Shown piece after piece: positions 46,741 through 57,900 of a DNA stretch of 64,000 bases (position 1 is its first letter; the number at the start of each line of letters is the position of its first letter). A model generated the notes under the pieces. That model saw only the letters and a program-made list of their open reading frames with translations, did no database searches and was not told the DNA's origin. Both the position numbers and the translations under genes were made by a program. This DNA comes from Doryteuthis pealeii (taxonomy: Eukaryota > Mollusca > Cephalopoda > Myopsida > Loliginidae), in assembly GCA_023376005.1 (NCBI GenBank), contig CM042157.1, forward strand, positions 70,744,559 to 70,808,558. Reading direction: 5' to 3'.

Positions 46741-46990
46741 TTAGTTCAGTCGGTAGAGCGTTCGGCTAGAAACCACAAGGTTCCTAGTTCAATACTGGTC
46801 CTCGCCAACTCAGCGTATGAGTAGCACAGGGATCTGTGCGGTAAAGTAAGGAGCTGATGGTAAGTGTGGCGCTCCACTTCAAATGCCAAAAAAATAATCT
46901 CTTTGGTCTAGCGCTATTGAAAAGGGGATAGTCTCCCTCGCTGACTGGTTGATACCGACTTTAGGCCACCTCGCCGACTTTACTTACTTA
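46740..46990 (+). repeat. SINE-A (tRNA-derived)
   Basis: TTAGTTCAGTCGGTAGAGCG head, B-box AGTTCAATACTGG, full body and tail GCCGACTTTACTTACTTA. It cuts off a G-family MITE on its left. Confidence 0.85.
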
Positions 46991-47009
46991 TATAGCTCAA
47001 AAAGAAAAT

Positions 47010-47097
47010 GTACTCTTCGCGGAGAACTGTCCTGGCCTCCTGCCTCCTGAAGCGATTTTTGAGGCTGGAGGCCAGGACGGTTCTCTACGAAGAGTAC
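47010..47097. other. Long GC-rich hairpin (miRNA-precursor-like)
   Basis: 31-base arms (47010-47040 and 47067-47097) pair at about 28 positions around a 26-base loop, far more GC-rich than the surroundings. Size and near-perfect pairing resemble a miRNA precursor, but a small MITE would look the same. No second copy was noticed in this window. Confidence 0.45.
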
Positions 47098-47108
47098 CCA
47101 TTCTACGT

Positions 47109-47339
47109 CCAGATAAGAGTAAATTTCAGTCATTTGTTTCATTTTTTTTTTTTTTTTCACTGAACGACAGTTACATTGAAGTCCCCAAAATTATATATCG
47201 GCAACCGGGATGTAAGTCGTCAACAAGTCGGTGGAGAGAAAGACTAAAGAAATATGGCGGATTGGAAGCGTAATTTTTAGATGTAACTATTCAATAGAAA
47301 AATCAAGCAAATGACTGAAATTTACTCTTCTCTTCTGGA
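47109..47339. repeat. Inverted repeat around a single-copy stretch
   Basis: AGTAAATTTCAGTCATTTG near 47116 recurs inverted near 47308. The 160 bp between contain a T run and ATGGCGG. Probably another foldback element; too little to classify. Confidence 0.5.
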
Positions 47340-47658
47340 TGGTGAAGTATAAATAAGTATAATCTAGCTATGTTCAAAATTTCAGATGTAAGGGAGATAA
47401 ATGCGAAAAAAATCAACATGTATGAACAAGATTTTTGAGTGTAAAATAAATGAAAATCTATGTATTGCGTGATCGGGGGGGGGACTTTTTAATATGTTTG
47501 ATGATCCGTACATGAAAATACAATCGTTTTTTAAATATATATAAAAATCTCGGAAACTATGTTGCACAAAACTGTACAATTTTTAAATTTACATTTTTAG
47601 ATAGATTAAGTAAATCTTGATTTATGGTTAAAATATGAAGTTCAACATAGTACTTTCC

Positions 47659-47873
47659 GGACCATATGGCCTTTAGGCACCCCTTTTTCAATCTCGTTTC
47701 ATAAGGACATTTTTTTCATTTACACTGTCAAAATCCGGTTATTTGTTAGGGGTTAGTTTTATCATTTTAAAAAAAACTCTAAAAATCATCTATTAACAAT
47801 GTTGATGGTGCAAATGAAAAAAATGTCCTTATGAAACGAATCGCAAAAGGGGTGCCTAAAGGTCATATGGTCC
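47659..47873. mobile_element. U-family palindromic MITE
   Basis: Ends GGACCATATGG and CCATATGGTCC. Flanks TACTTTCC and CACTTTCC match in 7 of 8 bases. It sits directly left of the truncated gypsy fragment. The loop tract is short (GTTAGGGGTTAG). Confidence 0.88.
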
Positions 47874-47927
47874 CACTTTCCAGACATTTAAAATTCACTA
47901 TTATTAGTATTAAATTATAATTTCAAC

Positions 47928-49271
47928 ATGAAATTTCTTCCATCTAAGAAACTCTGTCACGCAGACGGACTCTCTAGATTGATACCCAAACAGAGAGAAC
48001 ACCTGATTGCTTCCCTTCGAACTGAAAGGGACTTGAAAACTTCACTGTGCAACACGATAAGGGAACTCACAGTAACTCTTGACGAGATAAAACGGGAGGC
48101 AGTGAACGATGAGTTCATAATACAGATGAAGGAAAAGCTAGCACAAAAAGACCAACAAAGTCCAGATGCCTTCTCCATATGCGATGAAGTACTACTATAC
48201 AGCGAACGAGTGGTCATCCCAGCTACGCTACAAAAAAGGATCCTGAATGATTTTCATGTTGGTCATCCTGGCATTACTAGGATGAAAAGTCTAATGCGGA
48301 GCTACGTATATTGGCAAAACATGGACAAGGACATTGAGTGCATGGTGAAAGCATGCATGGGTTGTGCCTTAGCAGCTAAGGCTCCCCCAATAAAATTCAG
48401 TCCTTGGCCTAAAACAGACCGCCCATGGGCACGTATTCACATCGACTTTGCGGGGCCACTGGAGGGTTACTATTATTTAATAGTAGTTGATAGTTTCTCA
48501 AAATGGCCTGAAGTATTTCGATGCAAAAGCCTGACTACTGAAATAACTATAAGCGCTCTGCACGAACTATTCACTCGTTTTGGAGTGGTCGACTGTTTAG
48601 TGTCGGATAATGGCACACAATTCATGTCCGGAGACTTCAAAGAATTCTGTGATACGTTTCACATCGACCACATAACCACCCCTCTGTACCACCCAAGGTC
48701 CAACGGTCAAGCTGAATGTTTTATGGACACTCTAAAGAGAGCCTTGAAGAAGGCCAAGGGCACACCTATTGAAAAAGCGCTTCAGCAGTTTCTGCAGGTG
48801 TACAGGATTACGCTGAACGCAAGTACAACTTCATCATTACCTCCGTCTGAGGTAATGTTTGCTCGTAAGATAAGGTCCGTCTTCGACAAATTGCTCCTGA
48901 GACAGACAAAACCAGGAAGATCTATGACAGTGCCAAAGAAGCAGTACATCCCTGGTGAGAAAGTATACTTCCAGATGTTCCGAAACAACAAGAGTTTCTG
49001 GGAGTTGGGAAAAATACAAAAGAAGATCGGCAATATGATGTATATTGTCAAAGGTCCCAAGTTTTCCCACAAGAGACACCTCAGCCAATTAAGAAAACGC
49101 TTGTCGGAGGATGTTAACAGCGGTCCCCCGGAACAAGAGGAGGTAATGGATGTCATATATGACACATTTAGCTTACCTACTCCAAAAGCAGCCCCTCAAC
49201 AACACCATTCTTCAAGAAATCGGAGAGCGACGGATTTTATCGACATAAATCCCAAGAGGAAAAAATATTAA
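47928..49271 (+). CDS. Ty3/gypsy Pol fragment: RNase H tail plus integrase, 447 codons
   Basis: Retrotransposon integrase, which joins element cDNA to host DNA. Seen: residues 11-18 (HADGLSRL) are the end of a gypsy RNase H domain. H110, H113, C143 and C146 form the zinc-binding HHCC domain. The catalytic triad is D173 (HIDFAG), D227 (SDNGTQF) and E263 (NGQAEC), with the expected 35 residues between the last two. A chromo/GPY-like C-terminal segment follows at about 340-395 (GEKVYF to HLSQLRKR). The frame has no stop or frameshift. Gag, protease and reverse transcriptase are absent: sequence left of about 47880 is unrelated, so the copy is 5' truncated and the first Met is not a native start. 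PPT and LTR follow directly. Confidence 0.93.
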   Translation: MKFLPSKKLCHADGLSRLIPKQREHLIASLRTERDLKTSLCNTIRELTVTLDEIKREAVNDEFIIQMKEKLAQKDQQSPDAFSICDEVLLYSERVVIPATLQKRILNDFHVGHPGITRMKSLMRSYVYWQNMDKDIECMVKACMGCALAAKAPPIKFSPWPKTDRPWARIHIDFAGPLEGYYYLIVVDSFSKWPEVFRCKSLTTEITISALHELFTRFGVVDCLVSDNGTQFMSGDFKEFCDTFHIDHITTPLYHPRSNGQAECFMDTLKRALKKAKGTPIEKALQQFLQVYRITLNASTTSSLPPSEVMFARKIRSVFDKLLLRQTKPGRSMTVPKKQYIPGEKVYFQMFRNNKSFWELGKIQKKIGNMMYIVKGPKFSHKRHLSQLRKRLSEDVNSGPPEQEEVMDVIYDTFSLPTPKAAPQQHHSSRNRRATDFIDINPKRKKY

Positions 49272-49291
49272 GACTCCTGTGGAGTGAAATC

Positions 49292-49302
49292 TTAGGAGGG
49301 GG
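49292..49302 (+). other. Polypurine tract of the gypsy element
   Basis: TTAGGAGGGGG lies directly before the LTR start and 21 bp after the integrase stop. In Ty3/gypsy elements this purine run primes plus-strand DNA synthesis. Confidence 0.75.
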
Positions 49303-49530
49303 TGTTATAGGTGATATAACCTATGGACATAAATGGAATGCGCCGACGATTTCTATAAGTACCAGAACAATTGTGGCTTGAGACGAAGCAAATGCGAGTC
49401 AGCTCTTAACTGTATGGTCGGACGCAATTTCTACTTTCTTTGCTGTCATTTCTACTCCTTTTGTTCAATACATTTGTATCCATTGTTACCAGTCATTTTG
49501 TCTTATTTTTGACCCTTAAACCCCCCAACA
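49303..49530 (+). mobile_element. 3' LTR of the gypsy fragment
   Basis: 228 bp beginning TGTTATAGG right after the polypurine tract and ending CCCCCCAACA. The end was set by comparison with the solo LTR at 56474-56675, which shares the start, an internal AATGGAATGCGCC, a GTCGGACG and the tail. It is followed by a 3' fragment of a Rep600 copy, so it appears to have landed in that repeat. No 5' LTR is visible. Confidence 0.8.
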
Positions 49531-49561
49531 AGGTTTGATGTGCCATAAAATCCAACCAATC

Positions 49562-50165
49562 AAATCCGCCCTGTTGGCAGACGGGTAAGACTCCCCCAAT
49601 GGGGCCACCTGTTTGGCCGTGGGTGGCGACCCGTGATGCTTAAGGATAGAGCCCAGGTGGATGAGCAGTTCATGACATGCAATACTCCACTTTGGCCCTA
49701 TCTTGGGCTAGACAGGCGGTCGGAGAGGCCTCCTCTGATCAATCAGCTGGTCATGTCAAGCCCTAGCACCTATATGATTTTCCAACCGTATTGCCCTTAT
49801 GGCAAGCCCAACCCCTTTTTATCATATGGTGCTAGAAGGCGGTGGCTGCGGGTCTACATGTCCTGGGAATGACGTTAAACTCTATCTGATGGTGAGGTTC
49901 CAGTTTTTTGGAGGTTTGGGGAATGTGGAGCACCCTTTCATCACCATTGCTCCCTGGTCCACTCTGACCGGAGTGGTATTACCTGTTAGGGTCCCATCTA
50001 TGGGTTAAATAGAAAAAAATGTATTTATAAAAAAATTGTATTATCCATTAGAATTGATTTATTTCAAAACTTTATCGGCATTAAATGAACCCACTGAGGT
50101 TGAAATGCCACAAAAGCCAAAACCAAAACAACAAAGTTGACATGCCATAAATCCAACCAATCAAA
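49562..50165 (+). repeat. Rep600, following the gypsy LTR
   Basis: Near full-length copy 3' of the LTR, preceded at 49531-49561 by the tail of another copy that the LTR entered. Confidence 0.85.
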
Positions 50166-50464
50166 TCTTTATGTAGGTTAATTTGGTTATTAGTGTTAAT
50201 ATTTCTTAAAGAAACATTAAATTTTCTTCTGTAAACTTTATGTAAGACAATCTGTTATTAGTCATTAAATTTTTTCTATTGTATCTTTTAGACATTTATG
50301 AGTTTTCCTTTTCGTTGCCCATATAAACTAACATAGAATATACTGTTAAATATTTTTAATTTTCTTTTGCTCTCGAAAGTAATAAATGTTGATTCGTGTT
50401 AACATTGGATTATTTGAAAATTATCTCAAAGGTATGTTAAAGTTTCTTATATTTCCTACCTGTA

Positions 50465-50860
50465 ATTCAGGGTGGTTGAAAAGTAGCTCCCTATTTTAAA
50501 CTATTCATAATAGAATAGATGAAGACTTGATTTAATGCAAGATGGTGCTCCTCTACATTTTGTTTTGTTGTTTGTGAATGGCTGAATCTCTATTTTCCTT
50601 GGAGATAGATGGGTAGACGTGGTCCGCATAAGTGTCTGGCCAGAAGCTCTGATTTAACACCCTGTGGACTATTTTTCTTTTGAGGTTGGTTAAAGGAATA
50701 AGTCATACTCTATGAAAAGAACGACTTTGGAAGACTTGAAGAACAAATAAGAGAATTTATTTTTACCATTCCACAAGAGTTTCCTGGGAGATCAGTTGAG
50801 TGTGATTCTTAAGCTGCACGCAAAAAATTTGAGAGAAAAATATCAACTAACGTAGCGTTC
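50465..50860 (+). pseudogene. Mariner-type transposase remnant
   Basis: A terminal-repeat-like CAGGGTGGTTGAAAAGTAG at 50469 is followed after about 50 bp by decayed transposase code. In one frame from 50536: MQDGAPLHFVLL, then DRWVDVVR, WPEAL, HPVDYFSF, and after a one-base shift YSMKRTTLEDLK and LKLHAKNLREK. These match the second catalytic D motif (QDGAPPH) and the LTPLDFFLWG and TIEDLK motifs of mariner-like transposases. At least four stops are present, and most of the 5' half is missing. Confidence 0.75.
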
Positions 50861-51400
50861 CACTGTTATTATCCGAAAAGAAATGTATCTGAATTTAACT
50901 AATGAATTACATCAACTTAGTTAAGCTTAAGGTAGAGTCTTGATGAAATCATTTCGATTGAAACCATGGTAGAACCCTTAAACTTCTTCCCGACTACTAA
51001 TATATATATTATATATATATATATATATATATTTATCACACACACAACACAACAGTGGTACTTGACTTAAGAGTCTAATTCGTTCTGCTTGTAAGGTCCA
51101 GTTTTCCTCATTGAAATAACAGAAATATCGTTGAATCCTTTTCAGCCCCGTCCCATAATAAAACAATAATTTTTTTTTTTAATGTTTTTGGTATTTTTTA
51201 AGTAAGAAAAGATAGTCCTGTATTGTGAACTAAAGAAATATAACAAAATAGAATGTTAATGAATTATGTCTGTAATTTGTTTTTGTGTTTTTTGTTTTTT
51301 TTTTTGATAATATTTTTTTCGGTGTAATAAATTTGAAGCTTAAATTGTTTTTTAAGTAAAGTTTAATAACATAAGCATATATGAAGCTCGCTTGGTACCT

Positions 51401-51500
51401 NNNNNNNNNNNNNNNNNNNNNNNNNNNNNNNNNNNNNNNNNNNNNNNNNNNNNNNNNNNNNNNNNNNNNNNNNNNNNNNNNNNNNNNNNNNNNNNNNNNN
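51401..51500. other. Assembly gap (100 N)
   Basis: Exactly 100 N, the usual arbitrary scaffold gap size. It lies 93 bp beyond the last visible choline transporter exon. Confidence 1.
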
Positions 51501-51593
51501 AGAGAGAGATAAATAAATAAAAAATAAAAATTATTCACATCAAGCCTCGTCTAAAAAATACAGACAAATAAAAAAAGAATTGAATAAAATTAC

Positions 51594-51701
51594 CAAGTAA
51601 ACTTGGAAATCTTGGTGTGAATTCTTTGATGACATAAGGCAACATCATGTAACTTTCATTCATTTCAACTGGTGACTGTCCAAGGTTTGTTTGATTCCAA
51701 T
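51594..51701 (-). CDS. SLC5A7: Choline transporter-like exon 7 (last exon seen)
   Basis: 108 nt, residues 289-324 plus one base. Acceptor ATATTTTCAG and donor GTAATT. Encodes NWNQTNLGQ and MMLPYVIKEFTP, matching family DWNQTAYGLP and ILPIVLQYLCP. It ends inside what should continue as a GLGAxSAAVMSS helix. Only 93 bp separate the donor from the 100-N gap, so the next exon may lie in the gap or further left. None was recognised. Confidence 0.9.
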
Positions 51702-51946
51702 CTGAAAATATATTAATAATATAATATCAACATTACAGTATATTAAATGTCAAGTGGGAGCAACATGTTTCAAACAGGACCATACTGAAGAGAACTGGAC
51801 TCTCTGGCATGCACAAAATATTTCTCCAATGCAACCTGAGATGGGCTGGCTACTTAAACAGACTTGTGTTTAATTTTCAAATATCTTCCAAATATAAATC
51901 AATTTTTTATTATTCTTGCTCAAAATCCCAGCCCTGGTGATAGTGA

Positions 51947-51993
<47 letters not shown>

Positions 51994-54900
51994 ACTTTGT
52001 CGTTAATTGTTTTTATTTTTGAAGTTTCCTCTGGACATACGCATATACACAACTGCCCTTAATATATGTATAGATGAGTGTTCATTTTGAACTAAAATCC
52101 ACAAATTCTTATAAATGCAATAGAAAATAGAAGCTCAAATAAGTATCTGAATTTTTATACACAACAATATTTAACTTAAAGATACCCCTCCACCAACACC
52201 CTGAAGTAGGCGAGGTTTGATTCTTCAGTACACCTCTGCTTCTCTTTGGATCTCCTCATCCCTGCTTATTTACAAATCTCCTTTTTTGTACACATCTCTT
52301 GACCTTTCCAAATGAAAGTTATTTTATTTTGGTTTTATTTTATTGAATATAATGCTATAAGGCAACATCATATAACTTTGGATTATTTGGACTGTTGTCC
52401 TCATCTTTATTGTTATCTGTACAATGTTACAGCCGATGTACCCTCCGGCCTTCTTCAGGTATTTCTTGTCAAACTCGGGAACATTCTTGTCGTAATCAGA
52501 AACCATCACAGAACTTTAAACCCAACTCTTTATTCAATCCACAGAGGTACACTGTTCTTGTTCCGCTAACCATGATCGAGTACAAGTGTTAATCTGTGTT
52601 AATTATTATTCTATGTTACAGCTGCTCTTGACCAGTATTGAACCTGTAGCCTAGAGATAACTGTCACTACTGTCACTTAGAACTGTATTAACTCAATGCC
52701 TATATCCACTATGCAATGTGTCCAATTGGTCAATTCAGAATGAATTTTGGAAACTTATTAACTTAATGTCTTGTTTTACCTAGAATATTTATCTTTATAC
52801 TTATGAATGATTTTTTCACCTTGACTCATATTGCGTTTTGTTTTTTCTTAATTCCAAGAAATAGTATCTTATAACTTGTAATAAATACAAGGGTGAGTAA
52901 AAAAAGTAATGCCATTCAGTTTAGGACAAGTATAATAACCAACATAGGGACATGTATCATACATCAAAATGAAGCTGGTCCTCTGTGGATCACATCCCTA
53001 CTTCCCCACATAGTCACTGTTTTTCTCAATAACAATCTTCCACCTTCGAATAAGAGCATGTATCTTATAAAGAAAGTCACAACTTATTTTTAAAATTATA
53101 AATGGTGAGAAGTTTGCAAGAATTACTCACTTGCAGAAGTGCCAGCCGCTCCAATGAGAACAGCTGGAATGACAAGAATAATAGCAAAGAAAGCGCCGAT
53201 AATGGAAAACAGTTGGGCTTGGACAGCGCTTTTCATGGAGAGGACACGCTGGAAAAATGACTGCCAAGGAATTGTACCAAAAGTCTGAATTAAAAAATAA
53301 AAAAAAAATAAAAAAAATAAAAAGAATTAATGCAAAAAAAGAGATCAGTTTTTATAAGGAAAATATTAATGACAAAAATCGAAGCAAAATTTAGTTTGAA
53401 CAAAATAATTTTTAATTATTAACAAACAAAATTGTTTATTTAATTCTTGTGTTGTTAACATTCCATATTGTAAGTAAAACAACAAAAATACAAAAACAAT
53501 TAAATAAACCCAAAAATACATTTTTTTTTAAATTAGCAAGGAGTTGATTTATAAAAAAAAACAACGTTGTCCCTATTAAGAAATGATTTATTAAATAAAT
53601 TAATAAAGATTTTCTGACCCCCAAAAAAGAAATTAACCCTCAAACATTCAAAACAAAATAAAAAGCAAAACCAATATAAGATTATGTTATATAATAGAAA
53701 TAGATATCTCTTCTGATTCACAAATTGACTGACTCAAAATACACCCACTCACCAACAAAAATTAAAACACTTTTGAACAGAATCTATGTTATTAAGAAAT
53801 ATAACATCAAACAGATGTTGATCTGACAGTAGCTTGAAATGAAATGAACAAAACAAGTTTCTGCTCATAGGCTCGACGCAAGCTTCCAGGTGAAAAAACA
53901 AATTTACAAATAATCAAAAAAGTCCTGTTTTTAATTTTTTTTTCAACAAATCATAAATTTTCCCAAAAAAACTTTCCAAGGCAAATCTCTAGCCTATATG
54001 TGTGTGTGTGTGTGTGCACATTTATTAGAAATTACTAAAAAGAGTATGACCAAAATTTCATGTGTTTATTTTTATTTAATTTTTTTAAAACCCTGAATAA
54101 AAATTCAACAAAACTCAGAAAAAAAAAAATGAATAAAACCTCACATAATTTTTGCTGTATAATGAAGAGGAAGGATTAAAAAAAATTACAGGTAAAAATT
54201 ATTTGTTTTACAGTCTTTAAGACGGGAGAATTTTATAAATTAAAATCTGTATAATAGTGCGTTTTTTCAGTTTTTCTTTCTTAAAGATGTGCTCTTTATT
54301 TATTTCATTGGTACAATTAATAAATTCATAGAATTTTATATGAAAGTTTAGGCTCCATTCTTAAATTAAAAATTAAAATAAGAGATAATTTACAATATTA
54401 AATTTTATAAAGCCTTAAAAAAAAAAAAAAAAAAGGGAAGGTGCTGTTGTACAGAAATTTTGGCCATACCTATCTGATGTAAAAGAACAGTTACTTCCCT
54501 TTGATATAAGCTGTATTTCTTTTAAAATTTTGGTAATTTATGAGGAAGTGCGTCCCAGTCTCCTGCCTCAAAAATTGCTACCTGGTGACTATCAAAATAA
54601 CAACCCCAGCTCGTCGTAATTCTTGTTTATTTATCGTAATTTGTCGTAATTCTTGTTTATATATGAAGATGGATATATAGTTTGGAATAGACTGAGATAG
54701 ATAGATAAACAAACAAAATAATATAGATAGATAGATATGAACAAATGGAGATAGATATTTTTGACAAGTAAATGTATTTGGGGGGGGGTCGCATCTTTTT
54801 TTGTCGTAATTCTTGTTTATTTAAACTAAAAACAAGACATTAAATAAACATGAATAAAAAAAAATCTTGACTAACAATATAAAGTCCTTCCTGTCTATAC

Positions 54901-57900
54901 AGTTAAGTTTGAGGGACTTACCCATGTGATGGAGAAGATATCTGGTATCTTAGTGATTTCTTGGAGAGGGTTTTAAGTTGATGTCTCATCTGAGCTGGTC
55001 CGGAATCTATCTGAGGGTTTTGGTATTTTGCACCAAAACTTCTGGGCTCATCACATGATTAGTATATCCAATCACAGAAAGCCTCTCCCTCACTTAATCC
55101 CACACACAGGAATAAACATTTTACTGACCCAACACATGCGAGTTTTATAAAATGTTTCTTATTTCAATTTTAATGTAATTGTAAAGTGAAATAAAATAAA
55201 ATAAAATACAATTTCTCTGAATGTTTGAGATGAGGCTTGATGATTAGTATTATCTGTGTTATTCGGACTATTGTCCTCATCTTCATTGTTATCTGTACAA
55301 CATTTTGGTCGATGAGCCCTCCGGCCTTCTTCAAGTAATTCTTATTGAACTCGGGAACCTTCTTTTCGGACTCGGGAACCTTCTTGTCATAATCGGGAGC
55401 TATCATGGAACTTTGAACCTAACCCTTTATTCAGTCCACGGGAGTATCCTGTTCTTATTACACTAACCATAGCTGGGGTAGAGGCGTTAAGCTCTGTTAT
55501 TTATTATTCTGTTACTGCTGCCCTTGAGCAGGATTGAACCTGCAGTCTTTATTTGGGAACTTATAAACCTAAATGTTTCAAAATAAAAGAATAATCAATA
55601 AAATAAAATAAAAATTAAAAAAAAAAAAAGGAATTTACCATTGTAATAAGTAAATCAATCCAAACGCCAACATCTTCAGTTGTGAGTGTGCCAAGCCATT
55701 GATTTTGAGTTGTTGAGATATTTGCTACTCGATGATCCAATAAAATGAATGGAGTACACACACCCTGAAATGAAAAAGCAATGAATTTAACACAAAATTA
55801 TTTTCTGTATTGCTAAATAACAAAAATAATTTCTACTTATCTACTCAGCAGCAGATATTCACTTTTACAAATTTGAAAATTTAGGCAAATAGATTTATCT
55901 GTTAAGTCGAACTTAACGGACCTAAATTCCACCATCGTATGTGGGTGACATACAATGGTGGAATTTAGGTCCGTTGAAACCTGCTGAAAGAAAAAAAAAC
56001 CCCAAAAATCAGGGAATTAACCGAATTTAATTAAATTTTCAGTGTTGATATATTATTGAGTAAAAGATATAATGTACCAGTTATTTTATTTATAAACTTT
56101 TACGTTTTTTCAGGTCAGTTTACTTTGAACCACATATCTTTGAGGTGTAACACAGATTCTTAAAACACTGAGTACAAGGCCCCCACATAAAAAAACATTT
56201 CCAACAAAGTATGGAAGACTCACACCTGCACAGGAAATCAGAGCTTTAAAAAAAAAGGAATAAAAGAAAAAGAATTAATTTTATGATAGCAGAAAATTCA
56301 GATTTCTGCTTAACTGCACTCAAATTGATATTGCTTTGGTTATTAAGTTATCTTTGGAAACTGGCAAAGATGAAGAAGAGAGGAAATAAGTCTACAAGTG
56401 AGTTGTCCAGAACAAAACCTTTTGAAAAAATTATTAGCCACAAATAGTCATTAAAAAAAATCTCTTTTATCAGTGTTGTGAGGTTTCAAGGGATCAAAAG
56501 TAGAAAATGTATTAACAGAAAGTAGACAATACAATAGAGAGATGTGGAAATTACGTCCGACGAACAGAGTTATTGGCACTCGTATTGGCTTGCCCCAAGC
56601 CACAATTATCCCTGTTTATTTATAGTAAGCTGTTGGCGCATTCCATTGGTCTTATAGGGTGTGTTACCTATAACAATCAGCAAAGATGTTTAATAGATTT
56701 AAAAGAAAATGTATTCTTACCAAACCAACAAGAATGAGAAACAATTGTAAAATATCTGTGTAAACAACTGCCAAAATTTGTCCACATGTTGTATAAAGAA
56801 TGGCTATGGCTGAAGATAGACTTGTTGCAAGTTTAGTGTTCATGCCTGTCATAATGCTGAGACTGGTACCTGAAATATAACAACAATAAAACCAGAGAAG
56901 ATCAACATATTACAAAAAATAACAGGAAAGATATGTTTATGAACAATGCAAGATCTTTTTTACATAAGGGTTTTAATGGGGTAGCGTGCAAGGATCTAAC
57001 ACATGATTCAGTAATAATAGATCTGCGAGACTAATTTTTTGCCCCCATCTTCTACCGAGGTGATGCTGGGTAGCTACTTCTAGTGTAAAATAAGGTTAAA
57101 AATATTATTATACTAGAAAAATAACAAGATGAATATATTTAAAAACAGATGAATGAATTACAAAAATAAATTATTTACAAATAGATTTTATATGCCTTCC
57201 TCTTGCGAAATCTTGAATGTCTTCAAAATAAATTTTATCCCCAAGGTCATGCTCTATGGGTAATATTGCTAAAAGTGTATGTTACTGGATAGGACAGTGT
57301 GAATTTTTTGGTGAGAGATAGGAAGTTGTAAACTTATCAATTTTTACTTTCACAAAATGAACGTAGCACCGAGTTGAGTTTTTCAGTCAGTTGAACAAGC
57401 TCAAGAAAATTTCCTTTATTTTCATTTGCCCCCTTAACTCGTAAATTGTGCTACCCAGAGCTGACCGCCCCCCTGCAGGAAGGACATAAAAACATGCCAC
57501 TTCAACACTAACATATAGGAGATTGGTGCAGAAAACAGAGCGGCCTGACACATCCTTGTCAGACAAGGGACAAAAGTGAAAAAGAGAGGAAAGAAGACAC
57601 CACAGAAAAGAGAGCCAAAAGGAAGGAGAGACAACAGCAACTGCAGCAAGCATCACTGTTTGTATGTAGTCACTGCAACAGAGATTGTCATTCAAAAATG
57701 TGCAGATGCAGTTAAATAAATAAATAACATTTTTTTTAAATGGACACAACGCCCTTGTCTTTAACTCTTAATGTCCTATACCACCTCATTCCACCCGGCC
57801 AGAAGTCACATTCATTTTCCTAATCTACCCCAAATGATAGCCTTTGTTTAGAATTAATATTAAACATGTTTAGAAATCTTTGATTTAAGGGAAATAACAG

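Noticed and set aside
46740..46815. Functional tRNA gene
   Set aside because: A- and B-boxes are present but the cloverleaf is incomplete and the sequence recurs with a common SINE body.
48782..49165. Minus-strand open frames opposite the integrase
   Set aside because: Shadows of the plus-strand Ty3/gypsy integrase, which has intact catalytic motifs.
57387..57749. 120-codon minus-strand frame in choline transporter intron 3
   Set aside because: It is the antisense of a LINE 3' end whose plus-strand reading has a recognisable Cys-His finger.
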